From NCBI GenBank assembly GCA_028622995.1, contig JAJQJQ010000002.1, positions 8,866,001-8,930,000 on the forward strand: a DNA stretch of 64,000 bases. The letters are read 5' to 3'. The position numbers were made by a program, and so were the translations under genes. How positions within the stretch are numbered: position 1 is the stretch's first letter; each line of letters begins with the position of its first letter. Below are positions 12,656 to 26,219 of the stretch, in pieces. This DNA comes from Panagrolaimus kolymaensis (Eukaryota > Nematoda > Chromadorea > Rhabditida > Panagrolaimidae). The notes under the pieces are model-generated. The model was not told where the DNA came from. It ran no database searches and saw only the letters and a list, made by a program, of their open reading frames with translations.

Positions 12656-14360
12656 CGAGGTTTTTTATTTTCCCTTCATCAAATTTTTCATCCAAACTAT
12701 GGTTTATTTGTTTTGGATTTTAAGTAAATTCATAAACTATTTTTTTTGTTCGAATTTTCTTAAAACATTTCTCTAGCCCAACAACACTGTAAAGCATGGA
12801 GGTTTTTTATTTTCCCTTCATCAAATTTTTCATCCAAACTATGGTTTATTTGTTTTGGATTTTAAGTAAATTCATAAACTATTTTTTTTGTTCGAATTTT
12901 CTTAAAACATTTCTCTAGCCTAACAACACTGTAAAGCATCGAGGTTTTTTATTTTCCCTTCATCAAATTTTTCATCCAAACTATGTTTTATTTGTTTTGG
13001 ATTTTAAGTAAATTCATAAACTATTTTTTTTGTTCCAATTTTCTTAAAACATTTCTCTAGCCCAACAACATTGTAAAGCATCGAGGTTTTTTATTTTCCC
13101 TTCATCAAATTTTTCATCCAAACTATGTTTTATTTGTTTTGGATTTTAAGTAAATTCATAAACTATTTTTTTTGTTCCAATTTTCTTAAAACATTTCTCT
13201 AGCCCAACAACATTGTAAAGCATCGAGGTTTTTTATTTTCCCTTCATCAAATTTTTCATCCAAACTATGGTTTATTTGTTTTGTATTTTAAGTAAATTCA
13301 TAAACTATTTTTTTTGTTCCAATTTTCTTAAAACATTTCTCTAGCCCAACAACATTGTAAAGCATCGAGGTTTTTTATTTTCCCTTCATCAAATTTTTCA
13401 TCCAAACTATGGTTTATTTGTTTTGTATTTTAAGTAAATTCATAAACTATTTTTTTTGTTCGAATTTTCTTAAAACATTTCTCTAGCCCAACAACACTGT
13501 AAAGCATCGAGGTTTTTTATTTTCCCTTCATCAAATTTTTCATCCAAACTATGGTTTATTTGTTTTGGATTTTAAGTAAATTCATAAACTATTTTTTTTG
13601 TTCGAATTTTCTTAAAACATTTCTCTAGCCCAACAACACTGTAAAGCATGGAGGTTTTTTATTTTCCCTTCATCAAATTTTTCATCCAAACTATGGTTTA
13701 TTTGTTTTGGATTTTAAGTAAATTCATAAACTATTTTTTTTGTTCGAATTTTCTTAAAACATTTCTCTAGCCTAACAACACTGTAAAGCATCGAGGTTTT
13801 TTATTTTCCCTTCATCAAATTTTTCATCCAAACTATGGTTTATTTGTTTTGGATTTTAAGTAAATTCATAAACTATTTTTTTTGTTCCAATTTTCTTAAA
13901 ACATTTCTCTAGCCCAACAACACTGTAAAGCATCGAGGTTTTTTATTTTCCCTTCATCAAATTTTTCATCCAAACTATGTTTTATTTGTTTTGGATTTTA
14001 AGTAAATTCATAAACTATTTTTTTTGTTCCAATTTTCTTAAAACATTTCTCTAGCCCAACAACATTGTAAAGCATCGAGGTTTTTTATTTTCCCTTCATC
14101 AAATTTTTCATCCAAACTATGTTTTATTTGTTTTGGATTTTAAGTAAATTCATAAACTATTTTTTTTGTTCCAATTTTCTTAAAACATTTCTCTAGCCCA
14201 ACAACACTGTAAAGCATCGAGGTTTTTTATTTTCCCTTCATCAAATTTTTCATCCAAACTATGTTTTATTTGTTTTGGATTTTAAGTAAATTCATAAACT
14301 ATTTTTTTTGTTCCAATTTTCTTAAAACATTTCTCTAGCCCAACAACACTGTAAAGCATC
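12656..14360. repeat. Hexameric higher-order repeat, 852 bp
   Basis: CATGGAGG at 12798 and 13650, and CCTAAC at 12921 and 13773, each recur exactly 852 bp (six 142-bp monomers) apart. The flanking tail order (TTCG, TTCG, TTCG, then TTCC) also repeats. Copies are not perfect: the monomer after CCTAAC has ATGTTTT in the first unit and ATGGTTT in the second. Confidence 0.75.
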
Positions 14361-14908
14361 GAGGTTTTTTATTTTCCCTTCATCAAATTTTTCATCCAAA
14401 CTATGTTTTATTTGTTTTGGATTTTAAGTAAATTCATAAACTATTTTTTTTGTTCCAATTTTCTTAAAACATTTCTCTAGCCCAACAACATTGTAAAGCA
14501 TCGAGGTTTTTTATTTTCCCTTCATCAAATTTTTCATCCAAACTATGTTTTATTTGTTTTGGATTTTAAGTAAATTCATAAACTATTTTTTTTGTTCGAA
14601 TTTTCTTAAAACATTTCTCTAGCCCAACAACACTGTAAAGCATCGAGGTTTTTTATTTTCCCTTCATCAAATTTTTCATCCAAACTATGTTTTATTTGTT
14701 TTGGATTTTAAGTAAATTCATAAACTATTTTTTTTGTTCGAATTTTCTTAAAACATTTCTCTAGCCCAACAACACTGTAAAGCATCGAGGTTTTTTATTT
14801 TCCCTTCATCAAATTTTTCATCCAAACTATGTTTTATTTGTTTTGGATTTTAAGTAAATTCATAAACTATTTTTTTTGTTCGAATTTTCTTAAAACATTT
14901 CTCTAGCC

Positions 14909-15900
14909 ACACAACACTGTAAAGCATCGAGGTTTTTTATTTTCCCTTCATCAAATTTTTCATCCAAACTATGTTTTATTTGTTTTGGATTTTAAGTAAA
15001 TTCATAAACTATTTTTTTTGTTCCAATTTTCTTAAAACATTTCTCTAGCCCAACAACACTGTAAAGCATCGAGGTTTTTTATTTTCCCTTCATCAAATTT
15101 TTCATCCAAACTATGTTTTATTTGTTTTGGATTTTAAGTAAATTCATAAACTATTTTTTTTGTTCCAATTTTCTTAAAACATTTCTCTAGCCCAACAACA
15201 CTGTAAAGCATCGAGGTTTTTTATTTTCCCTTCATCAAATTTTTCATCCAAACTATGTTTTATTTGTTTTGGATTTTAAGTAAATTCATAAACTATTTTT
15301 TTTGTTCCAATTTTCTTAAAACATTTCTCTAGCCCAACAACACTGTAAAGCATCGAGGTTTTTTATTTTCCCTTCATCAAATTTTTCATCCAAACTATGT
15401 TTTATTTGTTTTGGATTTTAAGTAAATTCATAAACTATTTTTTTTGTTCGAATTTTCTTAAAACATTTCTCTAGCCCAACAACACTGTAAAGCATCGAGG
15501 TTTTTTATTTTCCCTTCATCAAATTTTTCATCCAAACTATGTTTTATTTGTTTTGGATTTTAAGTAAATTCATAAACTATTTTTTTTGTTCGAATTTTCT
15601 TAAAACATTTCTCTAGCCACACAACACTGTAAAGCATCGAGGTTTTTTATTTTCCCTTCATCAAATTTTTCATCCAAACTATGTTTTATTTGTTTTGGAT
15701 TTTAAGTAAATTCATAAACTATTTTTTTTGTTCCAATTTTCTTAAAACATTTCTCTAGCCCAACAACACTGTAAAGCATCGAGGTTTTTTATTTTCCCTT
15801 CATCAAATTTTTCATCCAAACTATGTTTTATTTGTTTTGGATTTTAAGTAAATTCATAAACTATTTTTTTTGTTCCAATTTTCTTAAAACATTTCTCTAG
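14909..15900. repeat. Pentameric higher-order repeat, 710 bp
   Basis: The rare GCCACAC junction occurs only at 14909 and 15619, 710 bp or five monomers apart. Within the first unit the tails run TTCC, TTCC, TTCC, TTCG, TTCG; the second starts TTCC, TTCC and then passes into a type C copy near 16007. This is one full unit and a partial second. Confidence 0.7.
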
Positions 15901-16953
15901 CCCAACAACACTGTAAAGCATCGAGGTTTTTTATTTTCCCTTCATCAAATTTTTCATCCAAACTATGTTTTATTTGTTTTGGATTTTAAGTAAATTCATA
16001 AACTATTGTTTTGTTCGAATTTTCTTAAAACATTTATCTAGCCCAACAACACTGTAAAGCATCGAGGTTATTTATTTTCCCTTCATCAAATTTTTCATCC
16101 AAACTATGTTTTATTTGTTTTGGATTTTAAGTAAATTCATAAACTATTTTTTTTGTTCGAATTTTCTTAAAACATTTCTCTAGCCCAACAACACTGTAAA
16201 GCATCGAGGTTTTTTATTTTCCCTTCATCAAATTTTTCATCCAAACTATGTTTTATTTGTTTTGGATTTTAAGTAAATTCATAAACTATTTTTTTTGTTC
16301 GAATTTTCTTAAAACATTTCTCTAGCCCAACAACACTGTAAAGCATCGAGGTTTTTTATTTTCCCTTCATCAAATTTTTCATCCAAACTATGGTTTATTT
16401 GTTTTGGATTTTAAGTAAATTCATAAACTATTTTTTTTGTTCGAATTTTCTTAAAACATTTCTCTAGCCCAACAACACTGTAAAGCATGGAGGTTTTTTA
16501 TTTTCCCTTCATCAAATTTTTCATCCAAACTATGGTTTATTTGTTTTGGATTTTAAGTAAATTCATAAACTATTTTTTTTGTTCGAATTTTCTTAAAACA
16601 TTTCTCTAGCCCAACAACATTGTAAAGCATCGAGGTTTTTTATTTTCCCTTCATCAAATTTTTCATCCAAACTATGTTTTATTTGTTTTGGATTTTAAGT
16701 AAATTCATAAACTATTTTTTTTGTTCGAATTTTCTTAAAACATTTCTCTAGCCCAACAACACTGTAAAGCATCGAGGTTTTTTATTTTCCCTTCATCAAA
16801 TTTTTCATCCAAACTATGTTTTATTTGTTTTGGATTTTAAGTAAATTCATAAACTATTTTTTTTGTTCCAATTTTCTTAAAACATTTCTCTAGCCCAACA
16901 ACATTGTAAAGCATCGAGGTTTTTTATTTTCCCTTCATCAAATTTTTCATCCA

Positions 16954-19900
16954 CACTATGTTTTATTTGTTTTGGATTTTAAGTAAATTCATAAACTATT
17001 TTTTTTGTTCCAATTTTCTTAAAACATTTCTCTAGCCCAACAACACTGTAAAGCATCGAGGTTTTTTATTTTCCCTTCATCAAATTTTTCATCCAAACTA
17101 TGTTTTATTTGTTTTGGATTTTAAGTAAATTCATAAACTATTTTTTTTGTTCCAATTTTCTTAAAACATTTCTCTAGCCCAACAACACTGTAAAGCATCG
17201 AGGTTTTTTATTTTCCCTTCATCAAATTTTTCATCCAAACTATGGTTTATTTGTTTTGGATTTTAAGTAAATTCATAAACTATTTTTTTTGTTCCAATTT
17301 TCTTAAAACATTTCTCTAGCCCAACAACATTGTAAAGCATCGAGGTTTTTTATTTTCCCTTCATCAAATTTTTCATCCAAACTATGGTTTATTTGTTTTG
17401 GATTTTAAGTAAATTCATAAACTATTTTTTTTGTTCCAATTTTCTTAAAACATTTCTCTAGCCCAACAACATTGTAAAGCATCGAGGTTTTTTATTTTCC
17501 CTTCATCAAATTTTTCATCCAAACTATGGTTTATTTGTTTTGGATTTTAAGTAAATTCATAAACTATTTTTTTTGTTCCAATTTTCTTAAAACATTTCTC
17601 TAGCCCAACAACACTGTAAAGCATCGAGGTTTTTTATTTTCCCTTCATCAAATTTTTCATCCAAACTATGTTTTATTTGTTTTGGATTTTAAGTAAATTC
17701 ATAAACTATTTTTTTTGTTCCAATTTTCTTAAAACATTTCTCTAGCCCAACAACACTGTAAAGCATCGAGGTTTTTTATTTTCCCTTCATCAAATTTTTC
17801 ATCCAAACTATGTTTTATTTGTTTTGGATTTTAAGTAAATTCATAAACTATTTTTTTTGTTCCAATTTTCTTAAAACATTTCTCTAGCCCAACAACATTG
17901 TAAAGCATCGAGGTTTTTTATTTTCCCTTCATCAAATTTTTCATCCAAACTATGTTTTATTTGTTTTGGATTTTAAGTAAATTCATAAACTATTTTTTTT
18001 GTTCCAATTTTCTTAAAACATTTCTCTAGCCCAACAACACTGTAAAGCATCGAGGTTTTTTATTTTCCCTTCATCAAATTTTTCATCCAAACTATGTTTT
18101 ATTTGTTTTGGATTTTAAGTAAATTCATAAACTATTTTTTTTGTTCGAATTTTCTTAAAACATTTCTCTAGCCCAACAACACTGTAAAGCATCGAGGTTT
18201 TTTATTTTCCCTTCATCAAATTTTTCATCCAAACTATGTTTTATTTGTTTTGGATTTTAAGTAAATTCATAAACTATTTTTTTTGTTCCAATTTTCTTAA
18301 AACATTTCTCTAGCCCAACAACACTGTAAAGCATCGAGGTTTTTTATTTTCCCTTCATCAAATTTTTCATCCAAACTATGTTTTATTTGTTTTGGATTTT
18401 AAGTAAATTCATAAACTATTTTTTTTGTTCGAATTTTCTTAAAACATTTATCTAGCCCAACAACACTGTAAAGCATCGAGGTTTTTTATTTTCCCTTCAT
18501 CAAATTTTTCATCCAAACTATGTTTTATTTGTTTTGGATTTTAAGTAAATTCATAAACTATTTTTTTTGTTCCAATTTTCTTAAAACATTTCTCTAGCCC
18601 AACAACACTGTAAAGCATCGAGGTTTTTTATTTTCCCTTCATCAAATTTTTCATCCAAACTATGGTTTATTTGTTTTGGATTTTAAGTAAATTCATAAAC
18701 TATTTTTTTTGTTCCAATTTTCTTAAAACATTTCTCTAGCCCAACAACATTGTAAAGCATCGAGGTTTTTTATTTTCCCTTCATCAAATTTTTCATCCAA
18801 ACTATGGTTTATTTGTTTTGGATTTTAAGTAAATTCATAAACTATTTTTTTTGTTCCAATTTTCTTAAAACATTTCTCTAGCCCAACAACATTGTAAAGC
18901 ATCGAGGTTTTTTATTTTCCCTTCATCAAATTTTTCATCCAAACTATGGTTTATTTGTTTTGGATTTTAAGTAAATTCATAAACTATTTTTTTTGTTCCA
19001 ATTTTCTTAAAACATTTCTCTAGCCCAACAACACTGTAAAGCATCGAGGTTTTTTATTTTCCCTTCATCAAATTTTTCATCCAAACTATGTTTTATTTGT
19101 TTTGGATTTTAAGTAAATTCATAAACTATTTTTTTTGTTCCAATTTTCTTAAAACATTTCTCTAGCCCAACAACACTGTAAAGCATCGAGGTTTTTTATT
19201 TTCCCTTCATCAAATTTTTCATCCAAACTATGTTTTATTTGTTTTGGATTTTAAGTAAATTCATAAACTATTTTTTTTGTTCCAATTTTCTTAAAACATT
19301 TCTCTAGCCCAACAACATTGTAAAGCATCGAGGTTTTTTATTTTCCCTTCATCAAATTTTTCATCCAAACTATGGTTTATTTGTTTTGGATTTTAAGTAA
19401 ATTCATAAACTATTTTTTTTGTTCCAATTTTCTTAAAACATTTCTCTAGCCCAACAACATTGTAAAGCATCGAGGTTTTTTATTTTCCCTTCATCAAATT
19501 TTTCATCCAAACTATGGTTTATTTGTTTTGGATTTTAAGTAAATTCATAAACTATTTTTTTTGTTCCAATTTTCTTAAAACATTTCTCTAGCCCAACAAC
19601 ACTGTAAAGCATCGAGGTTTTTTATTTTCCCTTCATCAAATTTTTCATCCAAACTATGTTTTATTTGTTTTGGATTTTAAGTAAATTCATAAACTATTTT
19701 TTTTGTTCCAATTTTCTTAAAACATTTCTCTAGCCCAACAACACTGTAAAGCATCGAGGTTTTTTATTTTCCCTTCATCAAATTTTTCATCCAAACTATG
19801 TTTTATTTGTTTTGGATTTTAAGTAAATTCATAAACTATTTTTTTTGTTCCAATTTTCTTAAAACATTTCTCTAGCCCAACAACACTGTAAAGCATCGAG

Positions 19901-22900
19901 GTTTTTTATTTTCCCTTCATCAAATTTTTCATCCAAACTATGTTTTATTTGTTTTGGATTTTAAGTAAATTCATAAACTATTTTTTTTGTTCGAATTTTC
20001 TTAAAACATTTCTCTAGCCCAACAACACTGTAAAGCATCGAGGTTTTTTATTTTCCCTTCATCAAATTTTTCATCCAAACTATGTTTTATTTGTTTTGGA
20101 TTTTAAGTAAATTCATAAACTATTTTTTTTGTTCCAATTTTCTTAAAACATTTCTCTAGCCCAACAACACTGTAAAGCATCGAGGTTTTTTATTTTCCCT
20201 TCATCAAATTTTTCATCCAAACTATGTTTTATTTGTTTTGGATTTTAAGTAAATTCATAAACTATTTTTTTTGTTCGAATTTTCTTAAAACATTTATCTA
20301 GCCCAACAACACTGTAAAGCATCGAGGTTTTTTATTTTCCCTTCATCAAATTTTTCATCCAAACTATGGTTTATTTGTTTTGGATTTTAAGTAAATTCAT
20401 AAACTATTTTTTTTGTTCCAATTTTCTTAAAACATTTCTCTAGCCCAACAACACTGTAAAGCATCGAGGTTTTTTATTTTCCCTTCATCAAATTTTTCAT
20501 CCAAACTATGGTTTATTTGTTTTGGATTTTAAGTAAATTCATAAACTATTTTTTTTGTTCCAATTTTCTTAAAACATTTCTCTAGCCCAACAACACTGTA
20601 AAGCATCGAGGTTTTTTATTTTCCCTTCATCAAATTTTTCATCCAAACTATGGTTTATTTGTTTTGTATTTTAAGTAAATTCATAAACTATTTTTTTTGT
20701 TCGAATTTTCTTAAAACATTTCTCTAGCCCAACAACACTGTAAAGCATCGAGGTTTTTTATTTTCCCTTCATCAAATTTTTCATCCAAACTATGGTTTAT
20801 TTGTTTTGGATTTTAAGTAAATTCATAAACTATTTTTTTTGTTCCAATTTTCTTAAAACATTTCTCTAGCCCAACAACACTGTAAAGCATCGAGGTTTTT
20901 TATTTTCCCTTCATCAAATTTTTCATCCAAACTATGGTTTATTTGTTTTGGATTTTAAGTAAATTCATAAACTATTTTTTTTGTTCGAATTTTCTTAAAA
21001 CATTTCTCTAGCCCAACAACACTGTAAAGCATCGAGGTTTTTTATTTTCCCTTCATCAAATTTTTCATCCAAACTATGTTTTATTTGTTTTGGATTTTAA
21101 GTAAATTCATAAACTATTTTTTTTGTTCCAATTTTCTTAAAACATTTCTCTAGCCCAACAACACTGTAAAGCATCGAGGTTTTTTATTTTCCCTTCATCA
21201 AATTTTTCATCCAAACTATGTTTTATTTGTTTTGGATTTTAAGTAAATTCATAAACTATTTTTTTTGTTCCAATTTTCTTAAAACATTTCTCTAGCCCAA
21301 CAACACTGTAAAGCATCGAGGTTTTTTATTTTCCCTTCATCAAATTTTTCATCCAAACTATGGTTTATTTGTTTTGGATTTTAAGTAAATTCATAAACTA
21401 TTTTTTTTGTTCCAATTTTCTTAAAACATTTCTCTAGCCCAACAACACTGTAAAGCATCGAGGTTTTTTATTTTCCCTTCATCAAATTTTTCATCCAAAC
21501 TATGGTTTATTTGTTTTGGATTTTAAGTAAATTCATAAACTATTTTTTTTGTTCCAATTTTCTTAAAACATTTCTCTAGCCCAACAACACTGTAAAGCAT
21601 CGAGGTTTTTTATTTTCCCTTCATCAAATTTTTCATCCAAACTATGTTTTATTTGTTTTGGATTTTAAGTAAATTCATAAACTATTTTTTTTGTTCCAAT
21701 TTTCTTAAAACATTTCTCTAGCCCAACAACACTGTAAAGCATCGAGGTTTTTTATTTTCCCTTCATCAAATTTTTCATCCAAACTATGTTTTATTTGTTT
21801 TGGATTTTAAGTAAATTCATAAACTATTTTTTTTGTTCCAATTTTCTTAAAACATTTCTCTAGCCCAACAACACTGTAAAGCATCGAGGTTTTTTATTTT
21901 CCCTTCATCAAATTTTTCATCCAAACTATGTTTTATTTGTTTTGGATTTTAAGTAAATTCATAAACTATTTTTTTTGTTCCAATTTTCTTAAAACATTTC
22001 TCTAGCCCAACAACACTGTAAAGCATCGAGGTTTTTTATTTTCCCTTCATCAAATTTTTCATCCAAACTATGGTTTATTTGTTTTGGATTTTAAGTAAAT
22101 TCATAAACTATTTTTTTTGTTCCAATTTTCTTAAAACATTTCTCTAGCCCAACAACACTGTAAAGCATCGAGGTTTTTTATTTTCCCTTCATCAAATTTT
22201 TCATCCAAACTATGGTTTATTTGTTTTGGATTTTAAGTAAATTCATAAACTATTTTTTTTGTTCCAATTTTCTTAAAACATTTCTCTAGCCCAACAACAC
22301 TGTAAAGCATCGAGGTTTTTTATTTTCCCTTCATCAAATTTTTCATCCAAACTATGGTTTATTTGTTTTGGATTTTAAGTAAATTCATAAACTATTTTTT
22401 TTGTTCGTATTTTCTTAAAACATTTATCTAGCCCAACAACACTGTAAAGCATCGAGGTTTTTTATTTTCCCTTCATCAAATTTTTCATCCAAACTATGGT
22501 TTATTTGTTTTGGATTTTAAGTAAATTCATAAACTATTTTTTTTGTTCCAATTTTCTTAAAACATTTCTCTAGCCCAACAACACTGTAAAGCATCGAGGT
22601 TTTTTATATTCCCTTCATCAAATTTTTCATCCAAACTATGGTTTATTTGTTTTGGATTTTAAGTAAATTCATAAACTATTTTTTTTGTTCCAATTTTCTT
22701 AAAACATTTCTCTAGCCCAACAACACTGTAAAGCATGGAGGTTTTTTATTTTCCCTTCATCAAATTTTCCATCCAAACTATGGTTTATTTGTTTTGTATT
22801 TTAAGTAAATTCATAAACTATTTTTTTTGTTCGAATTTTCTTAAAACATTTCTCTAGCCCAACAACACTGTAAAGCATCGAGGTTTTTTATTTTCCCTTC

Positions 22901-23300
22901 ATCAAATTTTTCATCCAAACTATGGTTTATTTGTTTTGGATTTTAAGTAAATTCATAAACTATTTTTTTTGTTCGAATTTTCTTAAAACATTTCTCTAGC
23001 CCAACAACACTGTAAAGCATAGAGGTTTTTTATTTTCCCTTCATAAAATTTTTCATCCAAACTATGTTTTATTTGTTTTGGATTTTAAGTAAATTCATAA
23101 ACTATTTTTTTTGTTCCAATTTTCTTAAAACATTTCTCTAGCCCAACAACATTGTAAAGCATCGAGGTTTTTTATTTTCCCTTCATCAAATTTTTCATCC
23201 AAACTATGTTTTATTTGTTTTGGATTTTAAGTAAATTCATAAACTATTTTTTTTGTTCCAATTTTCTTAAAACATTTCTCTAGCCCAACAACATTGTAAA
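16954..23300. repeat. Left copy of a long duplicated block (partner 40505-44440)
   Basis: Rare markers occur in the same order in both copies: CCACACTATG (16954 and 40505), TTTATC followed by ATGGTTT (20296 and 42001), TTTTGTATTTT (20667 and 42372), TTCGTATT (22407 and 43402), TTATATTCC (22606 and 43601), TTTTCCATCC (22769 and 43764), a second TTTTGTATTTT (22797 and 43792) and CATAGAGG (23021 and 44158). The offset steps from 23551 to 21705 to 20995 to 21137. The steps are 1846, 710 and 142 bp, exactly 13, 5 and 1 monomers. This copy therefore has 13 and 5 more monomers in two places and one fewer in a third. Confidence 0.85.
17177..19450. repeat. Decameric higher-order repeat, 1420 bp, about 1.6 copies
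   Basis: Scoring each monomer for ACACTG/ACATTG and ATGTTTT/ATGGTTT gives the series C-G, T-G, T-G, C-T, C-T, T-T starting at 17177. Nearly the same series starts again at 18597, ten monomers later; the sixth member is T-G in the second unit. The last part of the first unit (TTCG, TTCC, TTCG tails, then TTTATC) recurs 1846 bp further on near 19875-20300, which is the 13-monomer segment missing from the partner block at 40.5-44.4 kb. Confidence 0.65.
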
Positions 23301-26219
23301 GCATCGAGGTTTTTTATTTTCCCTTCATCAAATTTTTCATCCAAACTATGGTTTATTTGTTTTGGATTTTAAGTAAATTCATAAACTATTTTTTTTGTTC
23401 CAATTTTCTTAAAACATTTCTCTAGCCCAACAACACTGTAAAGCATCGAGGTTTTTTATTTTCCCTTCATCAAATTTTTCATCCAAACTATGTTTTATTT
23501 GTTTTGGATTTTAAGTAAATTCATAAACTATTTTTTTTGTTCCAATTTTCTTAAAACATTTCTCTAGCCCAACAACATTGTAAAGCATCGAGGTTTTTTA
23601 TTTTCCCTTCATCAAATTTTTCATCCAAACTATGTTTTATTTGTTTTGGATTTTAAGTAAATTCATAAACTATTTTTTTTGTTCCAATTTTCTTAAAACA
23701 TTTCTCTAGCCCAACAACACTGTAAAGCATCGAGGTTTTTTATTTTCCCTTCATCAAATTTTTCATCCAAACTATGTTTTATTTGTTTTGGATTTTAAGT
23801 AAATTCATAAACTATTTTTTTTGTTCCAATTTTCTTAAAACATTTCTCTAGCCCAACAACACTGTAAAGCATCGAGGTTTTTTATTTTCCCTTCATCAAA
23901 TTTTTCATCCAAACTATGTTTTATTTGTTTTGGATTTTAAGTAAATTCATAAACTATTTTTTTTGTTCCAATTTTCTTAAAACATTTCTCTAGCCCAACA
24001 ACATTGTAAAGCATCGAGGTTTTTTATTTTCCCTTCATCAAATTTTTCATCCAAACTATGTTTTATTTGTTTTGGATTTTAAGTAAATTCATAAACTATT
24101 TTTTTTGTTCCAATTTTCTTAAAACATTTCTCTAGCCCAACAACATTGTAAAGCATCGAGGTTTTTTATTTTCCCTTCATCAAATTTTTCATCCAAACTA
24201 TGTTTTATTTGTTTTGGATTTTAAGTAAATTCATAAACTATTTTTTTTGTTCCAATTTTCTTAAAACATTTCTCTAGCCCAACAACACTGTAAAGCATCG
24301 AGGTTTTTTATTTTCCCTTCATCAAATTTTTCATCCACACTATGTTTTATTTGTTTTGGATTTTAAGTAAATTCATAAACTATTTTTTTTGTTCCAATTT
24401 TCTTAAAACATTTCTCTAGCCCAACAACACTGTAAAGCATCGAGGTTTTTTATTTTCCCTTCATCAAATTTTTCATCCAAACTATGGTTTATTTGTTTTG
24501 GATTTTAAGTAAATTCATAAACTATTTTTTTTGTTCCAATTTTCTTAAAACATTTCTCTAGCCCAACAACATTGTAAAGCATCGAGGTTTTTTATTTTCC
24601 CTTCATCAAATTTTTCATCCAAACTATGTTTTATTTGTTTTGGATTTTAAGTAAATTCATAAACTATTTTTTTTGTTCCAATTTTCTTAAAACATTTCTC
24701 TAGCCCAACAACACTGTAAAGCATCGAGGTTTTTTATTTTCCCTTCATCAAATTTTTCATCCAAACTATGTTTTATTTGTTTTGGATTTTAAGTAAATTC
24801 ATAAACTATTTTTTTTGTTCCAATTTTCTTAAAACATTTCTCTAGCCCAACAACACTGTAAAGCATCGAGGTTTTTTATTTTCCCTTCATCAAATTTTTC
24901 ATCCAAACTATGTTTTATTTGTTTTGGATTTTAAGTAAATTCATAAACTATTTTTTTTGTTCCAATTTTCTTAAAACATTTCTCTAGCCCAACAACATTG
25001 TAAAGCATCGAGGTTTTTTATTTTCCCTTCATCAAATTTTTCATCCAAACTATGGTTTATTTGTTTTGGATTTTAAGTAAATTCATAAACTATTTTTTTT
25101 GTTCCAATTTTCTTAAAACATTTCTCTAGCCCAACAACACTGTAAAGCATCGAGGTTTTTTATTTTCCCTTCATCAAATTTTTCATCCAAACTATGTTTT
25201 ATTTGTTTTGGATTTTAAGTAAATTCATAAACTATTTTTTTTGTTCCAATTTTCTTAAAACATTTCTCTAGCCCAACAACACTGTAAAGCATCGAGGTTT
25301 TTTATTTTCCCTTCATCAAATTTTTCATCCAAACTATGTTTTATTTGTTTTGGATTTTAAGTAAATTCATAAACTATTTTTTTTGTTCCAATTTTCTTAA
25401 AACATTTCTCTAGCCCAACAACACTGTAAAGCATCGAGGTTTTTTATTTTCCCTTCATCAAATTTTTCATCCAAACTATGGTTTATTTGTTTTGGATTTT
25501 AAGTAAATTCATAAACTATTTTTTTTGTTCCAATTTTCTTAAAACATTTCTCTAGCCCAACAACATTGTAAAGCATCGAGGTTTTTTATTTTCCCTTCAT
25601 CAAATTTTTCATCCAAACTATGTTTTATTTGTTTTGGATTTTAAGTAAATTCATAAACTATTTTTTTTGTTCGAATTTTCTTAAAACATTTCTCTAGCCC
25701 AACAACACTGTAAAGCATCGAAGTTTTTTATTTTCCCTTCATCAAATTTTTCATCCAAACTATGTTTTATTTGTTTTGGATTTTAAGTAAATTCATAAAC
25801 TATTTTTTTTGTTCCAATTTTCTTAAAACATTTCTCTAGCCCAACAACACTGTAAAGCATCGAGGTTTTTTATTTTCCCTTCATCAAATTTTTCATCCAA
25901 ACTATGTTTTATTTGTTTTGGATTTTAAGTAAATTCATAAACTATTTTTTTTGTTCCAATTTTCTTAAAACATTTCTCTAGCCCAACAACATTGTAAAGC
26001 ATCGAGGTTTTTTATTTTCCCTTCATCAAATTTTTCATCCAAACTATGTTTTATTTGTTTTGGATTTTAAGTAAATTCATAAACTATTTTTTTTGTTCCA
26101 ATTTTCTTAAAACATTTCTCTAGCCCAACAACACTGTAAAGCATCGAGGTTTTTTATTTTCCCTTCATCAAATTTTTCATCCAAACTATGGTTTATTTGT
26201 TTTGGATTTTAAGTAAATT

